Virus record (IMG/VR): IMGVR_UViG_3300043567_000482
Location: 1-21,284 of that record
Source of the DNA: a virus
DNA: 21,284 nt
Reading direction: 5' to 3' (one strand)
Shown here: positions 14,725 to 21,284 of the stretch, piece after piece
Layout: every line of letters begins with the position of its first letter
Numbering within the stretch: the first letter of the stretch is position 1
The notes under the pieces: generated by a model
What the model was told of the DNA's origin: nothing
The model's input: only the letters and a program-made list of their open reading frames with translations
The model's database searches: none
Made by a program: the position numbers and the translations under genes

Positions 14725-15663
14725 CTAGGCGGTCTTAGCCGTCAGTTTGCCCTGCTTGGAACGGTTACGGCAAGTCAAGTTACCGTAGCACATGATAAGC
14801 GCATAACGAGCATCCAAGTCTTCTGGACGAACGAAAGCAGTTTGGGTAAACCATTTACCAGAGTGTCCAACCAAGGTCAGATACTTGCTGTTAATGAAGA
14901 ACATTGTTCCTGCTGGAGCAGCGGCATCATAAACAACTGGAGCAGCCTTGAACAACAAGTTCTGGAAACCAGAATCCGCTGTCTTGGTGTCGGTGTAACG
15001 CAACTGTGGTTGCAACAAACCTTCATACTTTTCAAACAAGGTTTGGCTTGTAAGAACCATGTCTGGGTGGTCGTTACCAACAGAAATGCTGTTGTATGCG
15101 GTAGCCATTTGAGCAAGAGTCAACGCTGTTGCGGTGTTCTCCTCGTATGAACGCCAGTATTCGTTGCCAGCAGTAGCGGAGTTAATTCCACCAACAGTGT
15201 TACCTGATTCAATCAAGTTTCCAAGACCGTTCCAGTCCTTGCTACTGTTTCCAGTACCATCGGAATAGAACATTGCGTTGAAACCTTCACGCATAGACTC
15301 TTCAGCCTGCATGATTTTGGCTTCCAACAGGTTAATGATTTCCTGTTCGCCGTTGTTCTTGGCTTCTTCAATACCGCTAATTGCGATAGAAGCAGCGTAC
15401 TGCTTCCATTCGTATTCGGCAGCCGTGATGCCAGTTTGTGCGGTCAAAGCAATTGAATCGTAACCTGAGTACGAAGCAACCGTGGTGTTCTGACCGTAGA
15501 TGAGTGGTTCAACAATTTTCGTGCCACCGTTAAGCATACGAATACGACCTTTTTGCATAAGGTGGTTCGTAAGAACGCGGTCCGAAAATACGTTGTCCGT
15601 GAGTTGGTCACGGTAATTTGCGAGAGTTGTTGATAGCAACAAATCAAAGTTTGGGTTAGACAT
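14725..15663 (-). CDS. Major capsid protein (HK97-fold type)
   Basis: 312 residues; the ATG follows AAAAGGAAAATA. The product begins MSNPNFDLLLSTTLANYRDQ. It then has the features expected of HK97-fold capsid proteins: an N-terminal arm with V-F-S-D-R-V-L-T-N-H-L, a beta region around GGTKIVEPLIYG (46-57), a long spine helix rich in Glu/Gln (SGIEEAKNNGEQEIINLLEA), then YSDG-T-G-N and N-G-L-G-N-L-I, and a C-terminal domain with HPDMVLTSQTLFEKYEG and GTMFFINSKYLTL. It assembles into the shell around the scaffold and holds the DNA. It follows the scaffold gene and is followed by a strong hairpin and the decoration candidate. Codons look more GC-rich than in neighbours, consistent with high expression. 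No protease gene is seen. Confidence 0.88.
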   Translation of the reverse strand: MSNPNFDLLLSTTLANYRDQLTDNVFSDRVLTNHLMQKGRIRMLNGGTKIVEPLIYGQNTTVASYSGYDSIALTAQTGITAAEYEWKQYAASIAISGIEEAKNNGEQEIINLLEAKIMQAEESMREGFNAMFYSDGTGNSSKDWNGLGNLIESGNTVGGINSATAGNEYWRSYEENTATALTLAQMATAYNSISVGNDHPDMVLTSQTLFEKYEGLLQPQLRYTDTKTADSGFQNLLFKAAPVVYDAAAPAGTMFFINSKYLTLVGHSGKWFTQTAFVRPEDLDARYALIMCYGNLTCRNRSKQGKLTAKTA

Positions 15664-15697
15664 TATTTTCCTTTTAGAAAACTAGGGGGGTTGTTAA

Positions 15698-16498
15698 TTA
15701 GTTTGCACCCATTTGACGCTTAGCCTCTGCCCAAGCCTCAGCAACAGAAGTAATAGGGGTAAAAGTTTCACTAGTTGTAGTGGCGGTAGCGGATGAGCCA
15801 CCATTAACCACACTTGCTACCCGCTTAGACTGCATAACAGATTTCTCTATTTCTGCTCGTCTTTGCTGACCAAGTTCTTCTAGTTCTCTTTGAGCCATCA
15901 TTTTATCAAATGCTAACTGCTTGTAAGTGCCTTCCAAATCGGTTGTTCCACGCTGGATTGCCAGCGTCACAACTTCTTTGACATCAAAATCACCGTACTT
16001 AGATTGCAAACCCTGAATTTCACGCTCAATTAATTGTTGATTCTGGGCTTCCTCAAACTGTGCTATTCGTTTATCTAGTTCACGGTACTTTTGTTCCGTG
16101 GGGTCTAGATACTCTGGTTCTACATCTTGAACCATTTCCGCAGCAGCCTTTCGGCTGATACCATAATGGGAAGAAAGCATATCAATAGTTTTGGCAGGGT
16201 CAGACTCCAAAGCCGCTGAAAGCGCTGTAGCAAATTGAACTTCTTCTCTTTGCTGACTTAACTCTTGCGTTTTTCGGGTATAATCTGCTTGGCGTTGATA
16301 ACCAGCAATAGCCTCAGATAAAGGAACTTGCAATTCCTCACCATCAAGTTTAATTGGTACACGATAATTCGCGTACTCATCTAATTCCAAGATGGGTGTA
16401 TCGGGTGCTTCGGTATAATAATCGTTATATTCGTCTGCGAATTCAGTTGACCCAGTATCGGGTTCCATTTCGGCAAACTCTGCGAGTTCCTCACTCAT
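15698..16498 (-). CDS. Capsid scaffolding protein
   Basis: 266 residues; the ATG is preceded by AGGAG. The N-terminus is very acidic (MSEELAEFAEMEPDTGSTEF and onward). At about 50-82 it has the segment LDGEELQVPLSEAIAGYQRQ followed by A-D-Y-T-R-K-T-Q-E-L. This v-x-l-x-E-a-i-x-G-Y-x-R-q-x-D-Y-T-r-K-t pattern is familiar from scaffolds of podovirus-like environmental phages. A Gln/Glu/Arg-rich coiled coil fills about 125-225, and a short Ser/Thr-rich linker leads to a C-terminal helix (TSVAEAWAEAKRQMGAN) likely to bind the capsid protein. The order portal, scaffold, capsid is standard. It directs shell assembly and then leaves the head. Confidence 0.8.
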   Translation of the reverse strand: MSEELAEFAEMEPDTGSTEFADEYNDYYTEAPDTPILELDEYANYRVPIKLDGEELQVPLSEAIAGYQRQADYTRKTQELSQQREEVQFATALSAALESDPAKTIDMLSSHYGISRKAAAEMVQDVEPEYLDPTEQKYRELDKRIAQFEEAQNQQLIEREIQGLQSKYGDFDVKEVVTLAIQRGTTDLEGTYKQLAFDKMMAQRELEELGQQRRAEIEKSVMQSKRVASVVNGGSSATATTTSETFTPITSVAEAWAEAKRQMGAN

Positions 16499-16546
16499 TA
16501 TTTTTTCTCCTAGAGTCCTATAATGGTTGCTCTATATATAAACTGG

Positions 16547-16556
16547 GCGTTCCCTA
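16547..16556 (-). repeat. TAGGGAACGC motif at the portal stop codon (copy 2)
   Basis: On the coding strand the portal gene ends in TAG followed by GGAACGC, giving TAGGGAACGC. The same ten bases occur at the end of the terminase gene (18760-18769), again with the stop TAG as their first three bases. Similarity continues for several more bases (14 of 17 positions agree) and both copies run into an AT-rich stretch (TATATA here). It is a candidate regulatory element of unknown type. Confidence 0.35.
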
Positions 16557-18314
16557 AGCAGGTGGCGCACCCTGTCCTTGCTGTAGCATCGCAACAATCT
16601 CAGGTGGCAAAGATGACTCAGGACCCGCTGGAGAGCCTCCAGCGGCTTGTGGAGCCGTCTGAGGGGATTGTGGTGGCATACCCATCTCACCCTCAGCAGG
16701 GACAGGAGGGGGTGGTGATTGTAGGAACTCGTCAGGGTTTTTGACCCCGAAACCAAACTGTAGCACATATGCCGCAAGTTTTTGCATATTAACAATTCCA
16801 GCACCAGCAAATGGTGACATAGCATCAACCATTTGCAAAGCCATCTGGCGTTTAAAAGATTCGTTATGTGGTTGAGTTGAACCAGCAGCAACTTCAAAGT
16901 CAAAGTCACCAGCCAAATAATCTCGGTCAAAAGTAACCCACATTGGTTCACCGTCTTTGCCAGTTACACGAGCAACTTGTTCACCAGTCATATACTGTTG
17001 AGCCAAAGCCATCATTCTACGACCAACTTCAGCAATAGCCTGTTCAACTACAGCCAACTTATCTGAGGTGCGAGCGTTAGCAGCATCTTGTAGCAAAGAC
17101 GACTCTGTTGCTGTACGGCGAATTTCAGAAACAGCACCACGCTGAAACTCTGACACACCAGAAATACGGTCAATGTCACCAATAATCATATTGGACTGAT
17201 TATAAAACTCTGGTGGGTTAATTACTGCTGGGAAAGCAGTAACAACACCAGCGATTGGTTCATCAGACATAACAGGAACCATAACATTATCGTCATCTGA
17301 TTCTAGGGCTGAACGACCAAGTTGGTCAAAAGCAGATTCCTTATACAGATATTTGCGACTAAACTTTTTACGATGATTCATCATCTGGCTACGGGTTTCA
17401 TTAAGTTCCCGTTGCAAAGGTTCAATTGATTCTAGGTCACCAATAGGGTAAAACATGTCTGGAACATCATAGTTGCGCAACATAACAAATGGTTGCCCAA
17501 ATGAATAAGGCATTTTGGTTGGTTTGACCAGAAACTGGTCTGATGTTTCACAAAAAATAGACATGCTTCCGTTAGCAATGTCGTAATATTCCCAAATTTC
17601 TGCGTAACCCATATTTTTGTCGTGTACCTTTTTACGGCTTGGGTCATCAGAGTATTTACTTACGGCAACAACCTGAACTTTTTCTCGTGCCGACTTGATG
17701 TAACGCTTATCGTTTTTGATTTCGTTGATTGGTCGGCGGATACGCTGAGCAATCCATTTGATGTCCCTCATACTTGTGGCATCTGGGTCAACAAAAACAT
17801 CGTGAACAGATACCCGTTCAGCAAACGGTGTGTCCTCACGAATAACGGTATTTGTTGTTGACTCTCCGCCTTCAACATCATCCGAATATTCTTCATCGGT
17901 GTCAATTGATTCTTCTTCAACGAAACGGTAACCTACTTTAATCCAACCATGACCAAAAGAAAGCATGTCTTTAACTGAACGCCTGAACTCTGAGCGAACA
18001 TCCCGTTTTTTCCACCAATAGTTTACAACAGCCTCAGCAATAACAGCGTTGGCAGCGTTTTTTGAATCTACAGCATTGACAGTTATCTTAGGGTAGTTTA
18101 CAGATATGCTTGGTGAAATAACATTGATAGTGGAGAAAGCAATGTTGACCAACATTTGGTCCTCAGCCTTGTAGTCGTCAAAATGACGACCACGATACAT
18201 GTCTCTTAGCCGTTGCCAAGTCCCATCATAGCCATCGTCTTTGCGCCATTTACGACTGGCTTCAACACTCATTTTCATTTTCTTCAAATAGTCGGCAGAT
18301 GATTTCCTAGCCAT
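16554..18314 (-). CDS. Portal protein
   Basis: 586 residues. The ATG shares one base with the preceding TAA (TAATG) and follows GGAAAAGAGAA. The N-terminal part (MARKSSADYLKKMKMSVEAS, then DGTWQRLRDMYRG and LVNIAFSTINVISPSISVNY) is the conserved opening of a large portal family of podovirus-like phages. The centre includes HDVFVDPDATSMRDIKWIAQ. The stem/crown part has the helical PLQRELNETRSQMMNHRKKF typical of portals, with RISGVSEFQRGAVSEIRRTA downstream. The C-terminal 60 residues are Pro/Gly/Gln-rich and probably flexible. The length fits the family. It forms the dodecameric vertex through which DNA is packed by the terminase and to which the adaptor attaches. A 9-pair hairpin (16625-16645) lies in its 3' end. 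Confidence 0.87.
   Translation of the reverse strand: MARKSSADYLKKMKMSVEASRKWRKDDGYDGTWQRLRDMYRGRHFDDYKAEDQMLVNIAFSTINVISPSISVNYPKITVNAVDSKNAANAVIAEAVVNYWWKKRDVRSEFRRSVKDMLSFGHGWIKVGYRFVEEESIDTDEEYSDDVEGGESTTNTVIREDTPFAERVSVHDVFVDPDATSMRDIKWIAQRIRRPINEIKNDKRYIKSAREKVQVVAVSKYSDDPSRKKVHDKNMGYAEIWEYYDIANGSMSIFCETSDQFLVKPTKMPYSFGQPFVMLRNYDVPDMFYPIGDLESIEPLQRELNETRSQMMNHRKKFSRKYLYKESAFDQLGRSALESDDDNVMVPVMSDEPIAGVVTAFPAVINPPEFYNQSNMIIGDIDRISGVSEFQRGAVSEIRRTATESSLLQDAANARTSDKLAVVEQAIAEVGRRMMALAQQYMTGEQVARVTGKDGEPMWVTFDRDYLAGDFDFEVAAGSTQPHNESFKRQMALQMVDAMSPFAGAGIVNMQKLAAYVLQFGFGVKNPDEFLQSPPPPVPAEGEMGMPPQSPQTAPQAAGGSPAGPESSLPPEIVAMLQQGQGAPPA
16625..16645 (-). other. Nine-pair GC-rich hairpin in the 3' end of the portal gene
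   Basis: The perfect arms CCGCTGGAG and CTCCAGCGG (9 pairs) enclose a 3-base loop, about 70 bases before the portal stop. It encodes part of the Gly/Ala/Pro-rich tail. Part of the arm (CCGCTGGA) recurs in the hairpin at 11591-11632. There is no U-run, so a terminator is unlikely; message stability or attenuation between portal and scaffold is possible. Confidence 0.4.
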
Positions 18315-18517
18315 TATTTATTCTCTTTTCCATCATGCCAACCAATATGGTTGTCCAATTTAGTAGCAACTTTATCAACTTTGTTTCCTATGAGTTTCAG
18401 TAGGATTCTGGCTTCCGCATGTTGGTCGGTATTTTCTTTGCGAAGTTTTTGTAATACCACAACGACTGGTCCCATAATGATTGCGACAATGATTGGGACC
18501 CATACGGATGAAAACAT
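18314..18517 (-). CDS. Small membrane protein with one helix and charged tail (DUF2746-like)
   Basis: 67 residues. A single transmembrane helix at about 4-24 (SVWVPIIVAIIMGPVVVVLQ) is followed by a charged helical tail: KLRKENTDQHAEARILLKLI, then N-K-V-D-K-V-A-T-K-L-D-N-H-I-G-W-H-D-G-K. The tail pattern (R-K-E-N-x-x-Q-H-A-E-A-R, then K-V-D-K-V-x-x-K-L-D-x-H-I-x-W-H) is one I associate with small membrane proteins of actinobacteriophages, often labelled DUF2746; this is from memory. An N-out/C-in or C-out single-span protein of this size could be a holin or lysis regulator, but the nearest lysis genes are three genes upstream. It lies directly against the portal gene and is co-translated with it. 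Confidence 0.65.
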   Translation of the reverse strand: MFSSVWVPIIVAIIMGPVVVVLQKLRKENTDQHAEARILLKLIGNKVDKVATKLDNHIGWHDGKENK

Positions 18518-18523
18518 GACTCA

Positions 18524-18748
18524 TTACATCCAGTTCGTAACTGGCTCTGCGGTAATGCCATTAATTTTAGCCTGTTCCACAGTTTGACGCTGACGCTCAC
18601 GAATAGTAGGACCGTGAAAATCTTCTTGACCGTAAGTGAACCCAAGACGAACTCCTTTAATGTGGCATTTAAAACAAATAGAGCCGCGATGGGGCATTTG
18701 TTCCGAAAAGAACAATTTTTGGCAAGTTTCACACAATAATTCCATCAT
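18524..18748 (-). CDS. Zinc-finger-like 74-residue protein
   Basis: The product starts MMELLCETCQKLFFSEQMPH. It carries two CxxC pairs (Cys6/Cys9 and Cys25/Cys28) separated by 15 residues, the classic arrangement for one structural zinc in a ribbon or treble clef. The second half (GVRLGFTYGQEDFHGPTIRE) is conserved-looking and ends in a helical part (QRQTVEQAKINGITAEPVTN). Two ATG codons lie in tandem and there is no clear ribosome site; the start is 18 bases after the terminase stop. It lies between large terminase and portal genes, the usual place for small packaging factors. A packaging or DNA-contact role is possible but unproven. No small terminase subunit is recognised elsewhere in the window. 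Confidence 0.65.
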   Translation of the reverse strand: MMELLCETCQKLFFSEQMPHRGSICFKCHIKGVRLGFTYGQEDFHGPTIRERQRQTVEQAKINGITAEPVTNWM

Positions 18749-18759
18749 AATAAGATTGT

Positions 18760-18769
18760 GCGTTCCCTA
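18760..18769 (-). repeat. TAGGGAACGC motif at the terminase stop codon (copy 1)
   Basis: The first of two identical ten-base sequences whose first three bases are the TAG stop of a packaging gene (terminase here, portal at 16547-16556). The next seven bases agree at four positions, and an AT-rich TTATTATG follows, running into the start codons of the zinc-finger gene. A role in promoter activity, RNA processing or pausing can only be guessed. Confidence 0.35.
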
Positions 18770-20371
18770 TTGTAGAAAAGGTGTCCTTTGCCGAACATTA
18801 TGTGCCCCAATAAAGGTTTTACCGATAGGTTTTTCGTCATAAATGTGCTGTTCCCACCAAAGCAAACTGTTTTGTGGAGGTGGAGCATCCTGACGATACT
18901 CAGGCAACCAAACATATTTCAACATTTGGTTACAAATAGCCAACGAAATAACCCTGTCATCATGCGGGCTACCCGTTGTACGACCATTTTCTTTGCGGAC
19001 AAAGGTCCGCAATTCCGCAATAGTTAAACGGTCATAAACCTCAATGTCGTTATCACGCAAAGCAGCAGATAACTCGTCAATCATCAACGGTTTACTAGTA
19101 GCACTGGTTCTCCAACCCAAAATTTCTGTTGCCTCAGGACGAACACGAGCCAATTTTCGTTGTCTAAACAGGTTTTTGTAACCATGTTTTTGAGCAGCCT
19201 TAAGAGTAGTCAAACCGTGGTTGTTATTTTCAATACCCAACAAAGCATTATTGTACCACCAACCCAATTCCGCTAATAAGTCACCAAACAAGTCTGGTTC
19301 AATACGACCATGCCAAGTTGCAACAACCATACCACTGTTAGCCTCAATAATGTGGGCAGAACTAAAGTCACCATAAGATAAACCTTCAGCGACATCGGCT
19401 CCAATAACATAAACCGATTCCACTCTAGGGAAATCCCAAACCATCATCTCACCCTCGGGCGTATGTCTAAACTCACCATTACCATCAGAATACAAATGAT
19501 AGTATCCACGGCTAGGTTCAACCAAAGTCATATCATCCAACATTTGTGTATCAAAAACTGGGTTACCAGATTTGATAAATGCTTCCTCGGCGTATGTTGG
19601 GTACTCTTGATGCAACTGCCAAGGGTTCATGTTTTTGGCTTTTGAATCATACCAATCTTGTCCACGCTCACCATCAGCAGACCACGGAAAAAAGATTCCT
19701 TTAAATTTGTTGGCACCCGTTTGGGAGCCAACCCATAACTGGTGATAAAAGTTTCCTGAACCGTTAGCGGTGGACAAGCCAATCACACGACCGCCGACAT
19801 CGGCTACAGGTTCAATAGAAGCCCACGCTTCCTCAGCATTAGGCAAAAACGCCCATTCGTCCACAATAACCAAATATACAGACTCACCACGAGCAGGGTC
19901 ATTACTGGAAGGTAATGACTCAATCGCAGATTCGTTATCAAAAACCATTTTTAGTTGATGTTCCGTAACCTGTTTTGGTCCCCTTTCACGCATCCATAAT
20001 GGCAAAAATCTGTAACCATATTTTGCTTTACCAAGTAACTTAACTGATTCTCGTTCCGTACGACTTAACATAACAATAAAACGGTCATTAACAAAATATG
20101 CTAACCAAAAAGCATATGCGGCTGCTAATGTGGAAAACCCAATCTGTCTAGCCTTAAGAACAATACTGTATCGTTCACTCATCCAAACCTTAATGGTTTC
20201 AATTTGTGCGTTACGCAACTCTAAGTTTATACGACCCTTTTCTGGGTGTTTAATAAACCAATAATTAGAACAAAAATATTCAAACGCTACCATTTGTTCT
20301 TCTAATGTTCCGTTAATTGGACCGCGACATTTCCTCCACTCGGATTCGTTTTTTAACTCCCTTAAATCCAA
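18767..20371 (-). CDS. terL: Large terminase subunit (packaging ATPase and nuclease), TTG start
   Basis: 534 residues. The first possible start is TTG at 20371-20369; an in-frame TGA lies just two codons upstream. It overlaps the upstream lysin gene by 10 bases. Starting at the first ATG (codon 27) would remove the conserved opening region that runs into WFIKHPEKG (38-46). ATPase domain: Walker A-like KARQIGFST (73-81), Walker B YLVIVDE (166-172) and a coupling segment GLSTANG (198-204). Nuclease domain: Asp326 in VIGADVAEG, Glu381 in GIENNNHG, and Asp471/Asp472 in SPHDDR, the expected RNase H-like acidic triad. It cuts concatemeric DNA and pumps it through the portal encoded two genes on. 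The small subunit is not recognised; the adjacent zinc-finger gene is one candidate. Confidence 0.92.
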   Translation of the reverse strand: MDLRELKNESEWRKCRGPINGTLEEQMVAFEYFCSNYWFIKHPEKGRINLELRNAQIETIKVWMSERYSIVLKARQIGFSTLAAAYAFWLAYFVNDRFIVMLSRTERESVKLLGKAKYGYRFLPLWMRERGPKQVTEHQLKMVFDNESAIESLPSSNDPARGESVYLVIVDEWAFLPNAEEAWASIEPVADVGGRVIGLSTANGSGNFYHQLWVGSQTGANKFKGIFFPWSADGERGQDWYDSKAKNMNPWQLHQEYPTYAEEAFIKSGNPVFDTQMLDDMTLVEPSRGYYHLYSDGNGEFRHTPEGEMMVWDFPRVESVYVIGADVAEGLSYGDFSSAHIIEANSGMVVATWHGRIEPDLFGDLLAELGWWYNNALLGIENNNHGLTTLKAAQKHGYKNLFRQRKLARVRPEATEILGWRTSATSKPLMIDELSAALRDNDIEVYDRLTIAELRTFVRKENGRTTGSPHDDRVISLAICNQMLKYVWLPEYRQDAPPPQNSLLWWEQHIYDEKPIGKTFIGAHNVRQRTPFLQ

Positions 20372-20772
20372 GGTTCACCACCCCAAGGCTGCCAACCAGC
20401 ATAATTATAAATAGCCATAAACGCTTTAGCGTTTACACTAGGAATATAAAGTTCGGAACAATCATCTAAAATTCCTTGCTGTTGCAACCATCCTTTTTTA
20501 GAGAACTGTGACGGTTGACACCAGTAACCATTAATTTGAAACAAACCATAAGACCCACCATTGGGGTCTTTGGGATTATGTGCAACTTGACGGCAGCGTG
20601 ACTCACGCCACATAATGTAATCAACTTGAAAAATCATTTTACGGTTATCAGAAACACTACGAATAAGATGCTCTCTAGAACCACATTTTAAATCAAGTGT
20701 CTTACCAGCCGAAACTGGAGAGACAAATAAAACCGTATACAGTAAAACAAACACAAAAATAATTTTACTCAT
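20362..20772 (-). CDS. Exported lysozyme-like transglycosylase (SLT/goose-lysozyme type)
   Basis: 136 residues. The start ATG is preceded by AGGATGG. The N-terminus is a clear Sec signal (MSKIIFVFVLLYTVLFVSPV) with likely cleavage after VSA, around residue 22. The mature part has the lysozyme/transglycosylase pattern: W-R-E-S at 55-58 with catalytic Glu57, then G-S-Y-G-L-F-Q-I-N at about 73-81, and A-I-Y-N-Y-A-G-W-Q-P-W at about 120-130. Four cysteines (30, 60, 85, 105) could form two disulfides outside the membrane. The enzyme would cleave glycan strands of peptidoglycan. A signal peptide means it can reach the wall through the host Sec system without a canonical holin. It lies between the M15 peptidase gene and the terminase gene, in a two-gene lysis cassette. 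Confidence 0.85.
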   Translation of the reverse strand: MSKIIFVFVLLYTVLFVSPVSAGKTLDLKCGSREHLIRSVSDNRKMIFQVDYIMWRESRCRQVAHNPKDPNGGSYGLFQINGYWCQPSQFSKKGWLQQQGILDDCSELYIPSVNAKAFMAIYNYAGWQPWGGEPWI

Positions 20773-20784
20773 AAGACCATCCTA

Positions 20785-20800
20785 GATGACTACTGTCATC
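20785..20800 (-). other. Small inverted repeat between the two lysis genes
   Basis: The arms GATGAC and GTCATC (6 pairs) around a 4-base loop occupy part of the 39-base gap between the peptidase stop and the lysozyme start, just before its ribosome site (AGGATGG). The stem is short and AT-containing; it may tune translation of the lysozyme, or be chance. Confidence 0.25.
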
Positions 20801-20811
20801 AATCGGGGATA

Positions 20812-21267
20812 TTACTTGAACAAAGCCTTAAAAGACTCATGGACCTTTTTAGGGTCATCTGCAAATTCTGGAGACAATTCTAGGTGGTACCAGTCACCAT
20901 TAGGCGAACCCGCCAAAGTTGCTTTACTATATTTAGACCATCCCTTACGAGTACATTTATAACCCCGACCATACGGCTTAGGGAAATAATCCAGCACCAT
21001 TTCAACACCCAACGCATCAGCGTTGGCAACAATCATTTCAATAACCTTATTAGCCTCTTGTCGGGACTTACCACGCCAACTCAAGTCCATAGCCCTACCA
21101 GTAGAATGAACACTAAGGTATTGAGGTTTTCCTTTAATTGGGCGAACGCCCCAAGTCCCATTATTCCAAAGATTACCCTTAGACAATAGTGAGACATGTT
21201 TCACAAAGGCTTCGGTGCCTTTGCGTTTACCTTTGGCTATCCCATCGGATGTGCCAGTATACTTCAA
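20812..21267 (-). CDS. M15-type zinc peptidase (D-Ala-D-Ala carboxypeptidase-like), endolysin candidate
   Basis: 151 residues from a TTG start at 21267-21265 preceded by GAGGA nine bases upstream. The frame also stays open to the window edge, so a longer form cannot be excluded. The sequence K-Y-T-G-T-S-D-G-I-A-K-G and LWNNGTWGVRPIKGK lead to the zinc site: His54 and Asp61 in S-V-H-S-T-G-R-A-M-D, with His128 in D-W-Y-H-L-E-L (130 is Glu). This H-x6-D ... H pattern is that of the VanY/M15 peptidases, which cut peptide stems or cross-links of peptidoglycan. There is no signal peptide or separate cell-wall-binding domain, so export or a holin would be needed. It precedes the exported lysozyme, giving two complementary wall hydrolases. 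Confidence 0.8.
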   Translation of the reverse strand: MKYTGTSDGIAKGKRKGTEAFVKHVSLLSKGNLWNNGTWGVRPIKGKPQYLSVHSTGRAMDLSWRGKSRQEANKVIEMIVANADALGVEMVLDYFPKPYGRGYKCTRKGWSKYSKATLAGSPNGDWYHLELSPEFADDPKKVHESFKALFK

Positions 21268-21269
21268 AA

Positions 21270-21284
21270 CTATTCGTCCTCGCT
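21270..21284 (-). CDS. Possible C-terminal codons of an upstream gene cut by the window edge
   Basis: On the coding strand the last bases read AGC GAG GAC GAA TAG, that is S-E-D-E-stop, in a frame different from the peptidase. The stop lies two bases before the TTG of the peptidase gene, the same close spacing seen throughout this operon. Only five codons are visible, so this is a suggestion that supports the TTG start rather than a demonstrated gene. Confidence 0.3.
   Translation of the reverse strand, partial: SEDE

Noticed and set aside
14689-15150. 153-codon plus-strand frame opposite the major capsid gene
   Set aside because: It starts at the capsid hairpin, has no ribosome site and runs antisense to a clearly coding, conserved protein.
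16499-16553. Promoter in the 55-base gap between portal and scaffold genes
   Set aside because: TATATA and TATAGG stretches are present, but no matching upstream element at normal spacing could be identified; left as part of the TAGGGAACGC motif finding.
1-21284. tRNA genes, CRISPR arrays, integrase, insertion sequences or attachment sites
   Set aside because: I looked for cloverleaf-like segments, regularly spaced repeats, transposase or recombinase motifs and terminal inverted repeats and saw none.

Overview
The window is part of a tailed double-stranded DNA phage genome (or a prophage, although nothing here suggests integration: there is no integrase, attachment site or host gene). The evidence is an uninterrupted set of virion and lysis genes: a large terminase with its ATPase and nuclease motifs, a portal, a scaffold, a major capsid protein, and adaptor-like and nozzle-like proteins. 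These are followed by large coiled-coil proteins where podoviruses carry their internal (ejection) proteins. No tail-tube, tape-measure or baseplate gene is visible, so a short-tailed (podovirus) particle is the best reading. The DNA is AT-rich by eye. Many genes have AAGGA/AGGAG-type ribosome binding sites, and all three stop codons of the standard code are used. The host is not identified. A small membrane protein resembling a type common in actinobacteriophages (18314-18517), a C-x6-C-x10-C-x2-H mini-protein and the style of the lysins hint at an actinobacterial host; this is inference.

Layout. At the left edge (1-1102) four small plus-strand genes end a rightward operon: a helix-turn-helix fragment cut by the window edge, a nucleotide-metabolism protein of the DUF1599/Nmad1 type, a 52-residue protein, and an acidic 83-residue protein. 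They are joined by overlaps of 26, 4 and 4 bases. This operon meets the leftward operon tail to tail with an 11-base overlap and no visible terminator.

Everything from 21284 down to 1092 reads leftward. In transcription order it contains: an M15-type peptidase (endolysin candidate) with a TTG start; an exported lysozyme/transglycosylase; the large terminase, also TTG-started; a zinc-finger-like protein; a one-helix membrane protein; the portal; the scaffold; the major capsid protein; a GC-rich hairpin; a small Ala/Thr/Val-rich beta protein (decoration candidate); a second long hairpin; four unrecognised Lys/Ala-rich proteins, three of which share N-terminal similarity; a C/C/C/H mini-protein; an adaptor-like protein; a nozzle-like protein of about 534 residues; a short fibre-like protein; a 48-residue coiled coil; and three presumed internal virion proteins of 145, 399 and 1762 residues. 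Most junctions are TAATG-type or a few bases long, so this is one translationally coupled late operon.

How it works together. Terminase and portal package DNA into a scaffold-built HK97-fold shell. The two hairpins around the decoration gene could set the high output of the capsid and decoration messages. The adaptor- and nozzle-like proteins would close the head, the coiled-coil proteins would be packed and ejected, and the two wall hydrolases would release progeny. The least explained part is 10999-14161, a duplicated, co-linear family between the capsid genes and the tail-adaptor genes.
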